Below the pieces are notes generated by a model. The model was not told the origin of the DNA. It saw only the letters and a program-made list of their open reading frames with translations, and did no database searches. From Candidatus Korobacter versatilis (lineage in GTDB: Bacteria; Acidobacteriota; Terriglobia; Terriglobales; Acidobacteriaceae), in contig JACPNR010000005.1 of the NCBI GenBank assembly GCA_016185395.1, forward strand, positions 1-64,000: 64,000 nucleotides of DNA. Reading direction: 5' to 3'. Both the position numbers and the translations under genes were made by a program. Positions 47,455-55,461 of the stretch are shown piece after piece (within the stretch, counting starts at the first letter, position 1; every line of letters begins with the position of its first letter).

Positions 47455-47733
47455 CTAGCTGGCGGGAGGGGTCCCTGCCCCGAACAGGCGTCGCGCCATC
47501 CAGACGGGCGCCATCACGATGGCGGCCGGATTGGTCACGGTGGCGGGCTGGTTCCCTTCGACCATGTGCCCGACCCAGGCCAGCGCAAACGCTGCCGGAA
47601 CGAGCAGCAGCGCCGCCACCCAATGGAACCAGACGACCACCAGCGCGGAGAAGCCAAGCGGGATGGCCAGCATATGAAGCGCGCGGTTGACGGGATGCTT
47701 GTGCTCGTTGTCGTACTGCGAGTACAGGCTCAT
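47455..47733 (-). CDS. DUF962/Mpo1-like membrane protein
   Basis: 92 residues. YDNEHKHPVNRALHMLAIPLGF, two hydrophobic segments and GHMVEGNQPATVTNPAAIVMAP give the DUF962 pattern of conserved His residues (HxxxxNxxxH and GHxxxE). The yeast member Mpo1 is an iron-dependent dioxygenase of 2-hydroxy fatty acids. A fatty-acid oxidation role is possible. The protein is near minimal size for the family. Confidence 0.82.
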   Translation of the reverse strand: MSLYSQYDNEHKHPVNRALHMLAIPLGFSALVVVWFHWVAALLLVPAAFALAWVGHMVEGNQPATVTNPAAIVMAPVWMARRLFGAGTPPAS

Positions 47734-47814
47734 AGCTGCGGATCTCCTGGCGGAAGAGGTCCTTCAAAAAGCGTGCGTAGTGTACGGGAACGGCGGAAGG
47801 CACGTCTATCGTGG

Positions 47815-48876
47815 TCATGCTTGGCCCAGTGTGCGGCAGATGCCGGCCACGATCTCGACGGCGCGCTCGCAGGCGGCGCGGTCCACATCCATGTGGGTGA
47901 GCATGCGGAGTCTCTGCGCGGAGATCGGCCCGGCCAACAGGCCCTTCTCTTTAAGACGGCGCGAGAACTCGGCCGCCGTCATCCGCTTGGGGTCGACTTC
48001 CATCACGACGATGTTCGTCTGCACCGTCTTCATGTCGATGCTGAGGCCAGGGAGCTTGGCGATGCCCTCGGCGAGCACGCGCGCGTTGGCGTGATCTTCG
48101 GCCAGACGCGCCGGCATCTTTTCGAGCGCGATCAACCCCGCGGCCGCGAGGATGCCCGCCTGGCGCATCCCGCCGCCGAGCGCTTTGCGCGTGGCGCGGG
48201 CCCGCGCGATGAAGTCCTTGGTCCCGAGAAGTAACGACCCGACCGGCGCGCCCAGTCCCTTCGACAGGCAGAACATCAGGGAATCGAACTTGGCGGTCAG
48301 CTCGCGCACCGGCTTCCCCAGCGCCGTGGCCGCATTGAAGATGCGCGCACCATCGAGGTGCACGGGCAGTCCGAGTTCGTGCGCGCGGTCGCATATGTCG
48401 TTGGCGACCTCCGGCGGGTACACCGTGCCGCCGGCCATGTTGTGCGTGTTCTCGAGCGCGATCAGGCCGGTGCGCGAGACGTAATAGATGTCTGGGCGGA
48501 TGCGCTGCTGGATCGCCGCCCACGTGAGGATGCCGCGGTCGCCGGCGATGGTGCGCGGGATGCAGCCGGAGAACCAGCCCAGCATCGCCATCTCGTAATC
48601 CACGATGTGCGCGCGCTCTTCGCAGATGATCTCTTCGCCCGGCGCGGTGTGCAGCTTGATGGCGATCTGGTTCGCCATGGTGCCGCTGGGAACGAAGATG
48701 GCCGCCTCGCGCCCGAAGACCTCCGCGGCGCGCTGCTCTAGTTGGTTGATGGTGGGATCTTCGCCGTAGACGTCGTCGCCTACTTCGGCCTCGGCCATGG
48801 CGCGCCGCATCTCCGCCGTGGGCTTGGTGACGGTGTCGGAGCGCAGGTCGATCACGGATTCAGCGGACTTGGGCAT
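47815..48876 (-). CDS. ltaE: low-specificity L-threonine aldolase
   Basis: 353 residues of PLP fold type [20 protein letters not shown] and [16 protein letters not shown] open the protein, [16 protein letters not shown] follows, [15 protein letters not shown] contains the PLP-pyridine Asp, and [14 protein letters not shown] holds the Schiff-base Lys. It cleaves threonine and allo-threonine to glycine and acetaldehyde. The start at 48876 follows the hemW stop by 4 bases. Confidence 0.94.
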   Translation of the reverse strand: MPKSAESVIDLRSDTVTKPTAEMRRAMAEAEVGDDVYGEDPTINQLEQRAAEVFGREAAIFVPSGTMANQIAIKLHTAPGEEIICEERAHIVDYEMAMLGWFSGCIPRTIAGDRGILTWAAIQQRIRPDIYYVSRTGLIALENTHNMAGGTVYPPEVANDICDRAHELGLPVHLDGARIFNAATALGKPVRELTAKFDSLMFCLSKGLGAPVGSLLLGTKDFIARARATRKALGGGMRQAGILAAAGLIALEKMPARLAEDHANARVLAEGIAKLPGLSIDMKTVQTNIVVMEVDPKRMTAAEFSRRLKEKGLLAGPISAQRLRMLTHMDVDRAACERAVEIVAGICRTLGQA

Positions 48877-48880
48877 GGGT

Positions 48881-50095
48881 CTAAGGCGAGGCCGCCGTGG
48901 GCACCGCACCCGCCGGTGCTCCCTCGGTTGCAAGGAATCGTTCGAACACTTCGTTCGAGACCATGCGGCCGCGCGGACTGAGCGCGAAACGGCCGGCAGT
49001 CTTGACGAGCAGGCCGTCTTCCATGAGCTCGCGCAGCACGGGCTCGAGACGCATCAACCTTGCCGGGCCGAACTCCATCCGCAGCTCCCTGAGGTCGATG
49101 CCGCGATTCAGCCGCAAGCCGAGGAAGAACGCCTCTTCGAGCGCCTGCTCCTCGCTCACCGGCGTCACGCTCACGGGCCCACCGCGCGTGTATTCCTCGA
49201 GATTGTCGGCCGTCGAGAACCGCACTGCGCCCGCGCCCGCGTGCAGCATCGACGCCGCGTCCACGCCGAACCCCAGATAGGGCTGCCGCAGCCAATATTT
49301 CAGGTTGTGTCGCGACTCGTGGCCCGGACGCGCGAAGTTCGAGATCTCATACTGCGGGATGCCGGCGGCGCCGAAGACCGCGCACGCCTCTTCGTAGAAT
49401 GCCGCCGTGGTGTCTTCGTCGGGGACAAAGTGCGCGTGATAGCGCGTGCCGCCGGCGATGAGTTCGCGCCCCAGGCGCGAGTCGTCGTCGACCTCGAGCA
49501 TGTAGACGCTGGCGTGCGGCGCGCCGCTGGCGACCACCTCGGCCAGCGAACGGCGCCAGCTTTCCGGGGTCTGGTGTGGCAGGCCGGCGATGAGGTCGAG
49601 GTTGAGCTCCGTGATCCCGGCGGCGCGGAGCCGCTCGATATCGCGCAGCGCGATGTCGCGCGTGTGCAGCCGGCCGACCGCGCGGGACTCTTTGTCCACG
49701 AACGACTGCACGCCCAGGCTCACGCGATTCACGCCGCAGCGCAGCAGCGAAGCGACGATCTGGTCGCTGACCGTTCCCGGGGCGCACTCGACGGTGATCT
49801 CGGCATCCGGTGCGACGTTGAACCGTGACCGCACCGCCGCGAAGATCTTCTCGAGCTGTTCGGGGGCGAGGACGGACGGCGTGCCACCACCGAGGTAGAT
49901 GGAATCAGCCGCGCGTCCCAAGATCCCGCCCGTCTCTTCCGCCATGCGCTCCGCAGCGGCAACATCCGCGCACACGCGCGCGACGTACTCATCGAAGCGG
50001 GCTTGCGAGAACACGTCGGAGGCGAAGTTGCAGAACGAGCACTTCGTGCGGCAGAACGGCACCGAGATGTAGACGCCGATGGGCACGGCATTCAT
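48881..50095 (-). CDS. hemW: radical SAM haem chaperone HemW
   Basis: 404 residues. [18 protein letters not shown] contains the radical SAM CxxxCxxC cluster site, [17 protein letters not shown] and [11 protein letters not shown] are conserved, and the C-terminal HemW domain is complete. HemN-only residues at the N-terminus (an extra upstream cluster Cys) are absent, which favours HemW over coproporphyrinogen dehydrogenase. It is thought to hand haem to respiratory enzymes. It is transcribed with ltaE. Confidence 0.9.
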   Translation of the reverse strand: MNAVPIGVYISVPFCRTKCSFCNFASDVFSQARFDEYVARVCADVAAAERMAEETGGILGRAADSIYLGGGTPSVLAPEQLEKIFAAVRSRFNVAPDAEITVECAPGTVSDQIVASLLRCGVNRVSLGVQSFVDKESRAVGRLHTRDIALRDIERLRAAGITELNLDLIAGLPHQTPESWRRSLAEVVASGAPHASVYMLEVDDDSRLGRELIAGGTRYHAHFVPDEDTTAAFYEEACAVFGAAGIPQYEISNFARPGHESRHNLKYWLRQPYLGFGVDAASMLHAGAGAVRFSTADNLEEYTRGGPVSVTPVSEEQALEEAFFLGLRLNRGIDLRELRMEFGPARLMRLEPVLRELMEDGLLVKTAGRFALSPRGRMVSNEVFERFLATEGAPAGAVPTAASP

Positions 50096-50455
50096 TCTAC
50101 TGGTCGGACCGCCACAGACCCAGGCGGCCCCCGATACATCCCTTATGTTGAGAACAAAGAAGTTACGATGCCGGGAGGGGTGGGCCGTTGACGTATCCCG
50201 TAGGTTCCAGTGCGGTCCTTAATGGAATCAATGAGTTACAAGCAAAAGTCCGTCGAGATCTGACGGATATCCGTGGGACATCCGTCGCCCTTCTATCTCT
50301 TATAGTTATGCGAGAATCAGAAGACATACCTGTAAATAGCGCAGCGGGAGGTTAAAGTCAAGGGAATTATTCGCTTTTTATTCGTATTGATTGTGAACAA
50401 CGAAGGGATGGCCGGCGCGATGGGGTCCGGCTCACCCGGCCACTCGTCTAATAGA
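50096..50455 (+). promoter_or_regulatory. 360-base AT-richer spacer with nested palindromes upstream of the ketoacyl synthase
   Basis: No gene is visible. Four TCCGTC/GACGGA words at 50249-50286 form nested inverted repeats, including the perfect 12-base palindrome ACGGATATCCGT (50263-50274); GACGGAT can pair with either the upstream TCCGTC or the downstream ATCCGTC. An AT-rich stretch at about 50367-50400 may hold the promoter. The base composition is lower in GC than its surroundings. Confidence 0.4.
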
Positions 50456-51718
50456 ATGACCAAGTCCCCCCTTATGACCCACCGCGTCGTTATCACCGGC
50501 ATGGGCTCGCTCTCCCCGAACGGCGTTGGCAACGAGGCCTTTTGCCGCGCGCTGCTGGCCGGCACGAGCGGCGTCCGGCGCGTCACGCGTTTCGACGCCA
50601 GCGACCTGCCGGTGCAGATCGCGGGCGAAGTGGATTTCGACGAGGCGCAGTTCTACGACCCGCGGGAGCGCAAGCACGTTTCGCGCGTCGTTCCCATGGC
50701 CATCGCCGCCGCGACGGAAGCGCTGCGCGAGGCGGGCCTCGAGTGGGAGGCGATGTCGCAAGCGGAGAAGCGCGCGATCGGAGTCATCCTTGGGTCGGGC
50801 GGGGGCGCGCAGGAGTTCAGCGAGGAGCAGTACCGGCTGTGGATGGCGGGGCAGATCAAGAAGGTCTCGCTCTTCTCGATCCCCAGCGGCACGATGGGAA
50901 CGCTGTCGTCGGAAGTCTCGATGCGCTTCGGCTTCCGCGGGCCGAGCCACGTGGTCAGCACGGGCTGCACTTCGTCCACTGACGCGCTCGGGTACGCCTT
51001 CGATCAGATACGCCACGGACGCATCCCCGCCATGCTCGCCGGCGGCGTGGATGCGCCCATCGCGCCCGGCATCATGAAGGGCTTCACGCTGATGCGCATC
51101 ATGACGCCGAGCTGGAACCACGCGCCGGGGCGCGCCTCGCGTCCGTTCTCCGCCGACCGCGACGGCTTCGTCGTGGCCGAGGGCGCCTGGATGTTCGTGT
51201 TCGAGGCCTATGACCGAGCGAAAGCACGGGGCGCGAAGATACTGGCCGAGATGGCCGGTTACGGCTCGACCTGCGAGGCGTTCCATCGCGTGCGCCTGGA
51301 AGAGTGTGGCGAAGAGCCCGCCCGCGCCATCGCGATGGCGATGCAGGACGCGGGCATCACCAACGACCAGGTGGACTACGTGAACCTGCACGGCACGTCC
51401 ACGCAGCTCAACGACCGCATCGAGACGCGGGCGCTCAAGCTCGTGCTCAACAGTCGCGCCGCCAAGACGCCGATGTCCGCGCTGAAGTCACAGATCGGCC
51501 ATCCGCAAGGCGCGTCCGGCGCCGCGGGCGTAGCGGCCACGCTCATCGCCATGCACCACGGCCAGCTCCCGCCCACCATCAATATCGAGAAAGCCGATCT
51601 CGAGTGCGACCTCGACTACGTCCCCACCGCCGGACGCAAGCACGCGATCGAGCACGCGGTGTGCAATTGCATCGCTTTCGGCTCGAAGAACTCTGCGCTG
51701 GTACTGAAAAAGGTGTAA
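50456..51718 (+). CDS. beta-ketoacyl-ACP synthase II (FabF-like)
   Basis: About 420 residues of the thiolase fold. The catalytic triad is STGCTSSTDAL (Cys), HGTSTQLND (His) and SQIGHPQGASG (His). It condenses malonyl-ACP with an acyl-ACP. There is no acyl carrier protein or other fab gene beside it, and CTSS replaces the more usual CASS, so it may serve a special pathway and not bulk fatty acid synthesis. Start at 50456 or 50474 (MTHRVV) cannot be separated. Confidence 0.9.
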   Translation: MTKSPLMTHRVVITGMGSLSPNGVGNEAFCRALLAGTSGVRRVTRFDASDLPVQIAGEVDFDEAQFYDPRERKHVSRVVPMAIAAATEALREAGLEWEAMSQAEKRAIGVILGSGGGAQEFSEEQYRLWMAGQIKKVSLFSIPSGTMGTLSSEVSMRFGFRGPSHVVSTGCTSSTDALGYAFDQIRHGRIPAMLAGGVDAPIAPGIMKGFTLMRIMTPSWNHAPGRASRPFSADRDGFVVAEGAWMFVFEAYDRAKARGAKILAEMAGYGSTCEAFHRVRLEECGEEPARAIAMAMQDAGITNDQVDYVNLHGTSTQLNDRIETRALKLVLNSRAAKTPMSALKSQIGHPQGASGAAGVAATLIAMHHGQLPPTINIEKADLECDLDYVPTAGRKHAIEHAVCNCIAFGSKNSALVLKKV

Positions 51719-51719
51719 T

Positions 51720-51735
51720 GTATTACATGTAATAC
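51720..51735. promoter_or_regulatory. perfect palindromic operator of the toxin-antitoxin genes
   Basis: GTATTACATGTAATAC is a 16-base perfect palindrome, directly after the ketoacyl synthase stop and 12 bases before the antitoxin start; its last base touches the CGGAGG ribosome binding site. Ribbon-helix-helix antitoxins bind such sites. Binding is inferred. Confidence 0.65.
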
Positions 51736-51747
51736 GGAGGTTCAGGA

Positions 51748-51966
51748 GTGCTAACCGTCCGACTCACACCCGAACTCGAGAAGCGACTCGCGCGGCTGAG
51801 CAAGCGCACCGGCCGCGCCAAGGCCTACTATGTGAAGCGCGCATTAGCAGAGTTCCTTGACGAGCAAGAAGACTACGCGATCGCCATGTCCAGGCTGGAA
51901 GACGAGCTTCCCTCTATCCCACTCAAAGAGGTAGTCAAGCGACTTGGCCTGGACCGTACGAGTTGA
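51748..51966 (+). CDS. RelB/ParD-like ribbon-helix-helix antitoxin
   Basis: 72 residues. MLTVRLTPELEKRLARLSKRTGRAKAYYVKRAL is a ribbon-helix-helix DNA-binding domain with the ribbon LTVRL. The C-terminal DEQEDYAIAMSRLEDELPSIPLKEVVKRLGL is the toxin-binding region. It should repress its own promoter and neutralise the RelE-like toxin. The start is GTG at 51748 with CGGAGG 7 bases upstream. It overlaps the toxin gene by 23 bases. Confidence 0.85.
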   Translation: MLTVRLTPELEKRLARLSKRTGRAKAYYVKRALAEFLDEQEDYAIAMSRLEDELPSIPLKEVVKRLGLDRTS

Positions 51967-52210
51967 GCCGCGCGCCCTGCGTGAGCTGGAAAGACTTGAC
52001 CGTAGCGCGCAGGTCCGCATCTTGCGGTTCCTGAAGGAGCGCGTGGAGGGCAGCTCTGATCCACGCAGCAGCGGGAAGCCCGTGCGCGGCGAACTCGGTG
52101 AGCTTTGGCGCTACCGACTTGGCGACTACCGGATCGTCTGCCGCCTGGAAGACAAGATCCTGGTCGTGTTCGTTCTTCGTGTGGCGCATCGGAGGGACAT
52201 CTATCGATAA
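51944..52210 (+). CDS. RelE/ParE-family toxin
   Basis: 88 residues: AWTVRVEPRALRELERLDRS, GELGELWRYRLGDYRIVCRLED and VLRVAHRRDIYR match RelE/ParE core blocks; the C-terminal HRRxIY with Arg and Tyr is typical of RelE ribonuclease toxins. It is predicted to cut mRNA on the ribosome when free of antitoxin. The start is TTG at 51944 inside the antitoxin gene. Together they form a type II toxin-antitoxin pair. The region is not otherwise marked as mobile. Confidence 0.85.
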   Translation: MAWTVRVEPRALRELERLDRSAQVRILRFLKERVEGSSDPRSSGKPVRGELGELWRYRLGDYRIVCRLEDKILVVFVLRVAHRRDIYR

Positions 52211-52269
52211 GCTCCAACGTTCCGCATCCGAACGCCCCGTTCCCGCGTCTGTAGAATGGTCACTGACGC

Positions 52270-54171
52270 ATGGCAGACGCCCACGAAGAGGAAGTACTCG
52301 GAAAAGCATATGACGCGCGGCTGATGAAGCGGCTGCTCGGCTACTTGCGTCCGTACAAACTGCAGACGGCCATCGCGCTTGGTTCCATCGTGCTCAAGGC
52401 CCTCGCCGACATCCTTGGGCCGGTGCTGACCATGGTCGCCATCGACCGCTACCTCGCGGGACAGGCCGGCACCGGGGGCGCGTATCGCTTGGCGTATTCC
52501 CTGCTTTCCGGCCGGCTCAGCCCGGACGCGTACACCGGCATCGCGCAGATCGGCGGGGTCTACATCGGACTGCTCGCCTTCAGCTTCGTGGTGGAGTACG
52601 GGCAGACCTACTACATGCAGTGGGTGGGGCAGATGGCGATGTTCGACCTGCGCGCCGAGATCTTCCGCCACCTGCAGCGCATGCACGTGGGCTTCTACGA
52701 CCGCAATCCGGTGGGACGCCTGGTGACGCGCGTGACCACGGACGTGGACGCGCTGAACGAGATGTTCACCGCCGGCGTAGTCTCGATCTTCGAAGACATT
52801 TTCGTGCTCGCCGGGATCATCGCCATCATGCTCGGGATCGATTGGCGCCTGGCGCTCATCACGCTGTGCGTGGTACCGCTCATCCTGGGCGCGACCCTGG
52901 TGTTCCGCAAGTTCGTGCGCGATAGCTACCGGCGCATCCGCACCGCGATCGCGCGCATCAACGCCTACCTTCAGGAACATGTGAGCGGCATCGTGGTGCT
53001 GCAGCTTTTCAATCGCGAGGAGCGCTCGTTCGACGAGTTCGAGAAGGTCAACCGGGCGCACATGGACGCGTACAAAGACGCGATCCTCGCCCACGCCATC
53101 TACTATCCGGTCGTCGAGATCCTTTCGGCGGTGGCCATTGCGAGCGTGATCTGGTTCGGCGGGATGCGCGTGCTGGTTGGCGCGGCGACCATCGGCGTGG
53201 TGGTCGCCTTCATGCAGTACGCGCAGCGTTTCTTCCGCCCCATCCAGGACCTGAGCGAGAAGTACAACATCCTGCAGGCGGCGATGGCCTCGAGCGAGCG
53301 CGTGTTCAAGCTGCTGGATACGCCGGCCGGCATCACGGCACGGCCCGGCGCCCCCCAGCCGGAAGGTCCCGGACGCATCGAGTTCGAGAACGTTTGGTTC
53401 GCCTACGGCGATAACAAGGAGACGGGCGAGCCGGATTGGGTGCTGCGCGACGTGAGCTTCGCCATCGAACCGGGCGAGACCATCGCCATCGTGGGCCACA
53501 CCGGCGCGGGCAAGACGACCATCATTTCGCTGCTGCTGCGTTTCTACGACGTGCAGCGCGGCGCCATCAAGCTCGACGGCGTGGACATCCGCGAGTTCGA
53601 CCTCACCGCGCTACGGCAGCGCTCGGGCGTGGTGCTGCAGGACCCGTTCCTCTTCACCGGGACGATTGAGCAGAACATCCGGCTGGGTTCCGCGCACGTC
53701 ACGGCTGAGCGGGTGGAGCGGGCGGCGGAACAAGTGAACGTGGCCGAGTTCGTCCGCACGCTGCCCGGCGGATTCCAGGAACCGATGCAGGAGCGCGGCT
53801 CCACGCTCTCCACGGGGCAGAAGCAGCTCATCAGCTTCGCGCGCGCGCTGGCGCACGATCCCAAGCTGCTCGTGCTCGATGAAGCCACGTCGAGCGTGGA
53901 CACGGAGACGGAGTTCCGCGTGCGCGACGCGCTCTCGCGCATGGTGGAAGGGCGCACGTCGGTCATCGTGGCGCACCGGCTGTCGACCATCCAGCGCGCC
54001 GACAAGATCCTGGTGATGCACAAAGGCAAGCTGCGCGAGATGGGCTCGCACCAGGAGCTGCTCGCGCAACGCGGCATCTACTGGAAGCTCTACGAGCTGC
54101 AGTACAAGGACCAGGAGCTGCCGCCACCATCCGCGGTCGCGAGCCCGGACACGGTCAGCGCGGACGACTAG
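52270..54171 (+). CDS. ABC exporter, fused membrane and ATP-binding domains (MsbA-like)
   Basis: 633 residues. Six membrane helices (about 30-330), then an ATPase domain: Walker A GHTGAGKTT, Q-loop LQDPFLF, signature LSTGQKQ (usual LSGGQ), Walker B LLVLDEATSSVD and H-loop IVAHRLS. The half-size layout means it works as a homodimer or with a partner not in the window. It may flip lipids or export drugs. LpxB is 34 bases downstream, hinting at lipid A transport, but this is inference. Confidence 0.9.
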   Translation: MADAHEEEVLGKAYDARLMKRLLGYLRPYKLQTAIALGSIVLKALADILGPVLTMVAIDRYLAGQAGTGGAYRLAYSLLSGRLSPDAYTGIAQIGGVYIGLLAFSFVVEYGQTYYMQWVGQMAMFDLRAEIFRHLQRMHVGFYDRNPVGRLVTRVTTDVDALNEMFTAGVVSIFEDIFVLAGIIAIMLGIDWRLALITLCVVPLILGATLVFRKFVRDSYRRIRTAIARINAYLQEHVSGIVVLQLFNREERSFDEFEKVNRAHMDAYKDAILAHAIYYPVVEILSAVAIASVIWFGGMRVLVGAATIGVVVAFMQYAQRFFRPIQDLSEKYNILQAAMASSERVFKLLDTPAGITARPGAPQPEGPGRIEFENVWFAYGDNKETGEPDWVLRDVSFAIEPGETIAIVGHTGAGKTTIISLLLRFYDVQRGAIKLDGVDIREFDLTALRQRSGVVLQDPFLFTGTIEQNIRLGSAHVTAERVERAAEQVNVAEFVRTLPGGFQEPMQERGSTLSTGQKQLISFARALAHDPKLLVLDEATSSVDTETEFRVRDALSRMVEGRTSVIVAHRLSTIQRADKILVMHKGKLREMGSHQELLAQRGIYWKLYELQYKDQELPPPSAVASPDTVSADD

Positions 54172-54205
54172 CGCGCCTCGGCTCCGTTACACTTTCTCCG
54201 ACTCA

Positions 54206-55366
54206 ATGAAACGCATCCTTATCTCCGCGGGCGAGGCCTCGGGCGAGCTCTACGCCGTGGGACTCATGCGCGCTCTTAAGCAGCGGATCCCAGACGCCGA
54301 GTTTTTCGGCGTGGGCGGCGAAGCCATGCGCGCGGCGGGATGCGACATCGTGGTGGAGTCGAAGCACCTCTCGGTCGTCGGCATCACGGAGATCGTGTCG
54401 CACTTGCCGAAGCTTTACGGCGAGTTTCGCAAGCTGATCCGCGAAGCCGGGCGGCGCAAGCCGGATGCTGCCATCGTGATCGACTCGCCCGCCTTCAACT
54501 TCAAGGTCGCGAAGGAGCTGCACGCGCGCGGGGTGCCGGTCATCTATTACGTCGCGCCGCAATTGTGGGCTTGGCGCGAGAAGCGCATCGCGCGCTTCCA
54601 CAAGTGGATCAAGAAGGCGCTGGTCATCTTTCCGTTTGAAGAGCACTGGTACAAAGACCGCGGGGTGGATGCGGAGTTCGTGGGGCATCCGCTGGCGGAG
54701 ATGCCGCCGCCGAGCATCACGCGGGACCAGTACGCGGCGAAGTACAAGCTCGATGCGAAAAGACAATGGATCGCGCTACTGCCGGGCAGCCGCAAGAAGG
54801 AAGTTGGGATGAATCTCCCAACCCTACTCGACGTCTCAAGACTGATTCCAAAACTAAATCAGGTGGGCGGCGGCGACCCGCCGGCGCAACTCATGCTGCC
54901 GGTAGCGCCCGCCATCGATTCACCCTGGGTCACGGCGCAACTTGGGAACGGCGCGATTCACCTCGTCGAAGACGCCCCCGCCGCCCTCCACTTCTCGCGC
55001 GCTGCGGTGGTCGCCTCCGGCACCGCCACCGTCCAGGCGGCGCTCGCGGGGACGCCCTTCGTCATCGTCTATCGCGTCTCGCCGCTCACGTGGAAGCTCG
55101 GACGCGGCTTGCTCAAAGTCCCTTACGTCGGGATGCCCAACCTCATCGCCGGACGCCAGATCGTCCCCGAGCTGCTGCAACACGACTTCACGCCGGGGAA
55201 CGTGGCCAAGGAACTGCGGCCCTTGCTCGAGGACACGCCCGCGCGTGAGAGAATGGTGCAAGACTTGGCCGAGGTGAAGGAACGTCTGCAGGGAGGCCCT
55301 CGCAGCAGCCTTCCGGCAGCAGAGCGCGCGGCCGAAGCCGTGCTGCGGGCCCTCGGCTGGGCCTAG
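54206..55366 (+). CDS. lpxB: lipid-A-disaccharide synthase
   Basis: 386 residues of glycosyltransferase family 19. MKRILISAGEASGELYAVGLMRAL, DSPAFNFKVAKEL, YYVAPQLWAWREKRI and VEFVGHPLAE-like AEFVGHPLAEM blocks are conserved. It joins UDP-diacylglucosamine and lipid X to make the disaccharide of lipid A, so the organism is expected to have lipid A. It follows an ABC exporter gene. ATG at 54206. Confidence 0.94.
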   Translation: MKRILISAGEASGELYAVGLMRALKQRIPDAEFFGVGGEAMRAAGCDIVVESKHLSVVGITEIVSHLPKLYGEFRKLIREAGRRKPDAAIVIDSPAFNFKVAKELHARGVPVIYYVAPQLWAWREKRIARFHKWIKKALVIFPFEEHWYKDRGVDAEFVGHPLAEMPPPSITRDQYAAKYKLDAKRQWIALLPGSRKKEVGMNLPTLLDVSRLIPKLNQVGGGDPPAQLMLPVAPAIDSPWVTAQLGNGAIHLVEDAPAALHFSRAAVVASGTATVQAALAGTPFVIVYRVSPLTWKLGRGLLKVPYVGMPNLIAGRQIVPELLQHDFTPGNVAKELRPLLEDTPARERMVQDLAEVKERLQGGPRSSLPAAERAAEAVLRALGWA

Positions 55367-55461
55367 CGTTCGGCCCGGCACTGCACCAAAAACGCAACAA
55401 AGCACCTTTTAGGGCCCTAGAGCCATCCAACAGACAGTCAGCTATTCTGGAGTCCCAAAGA

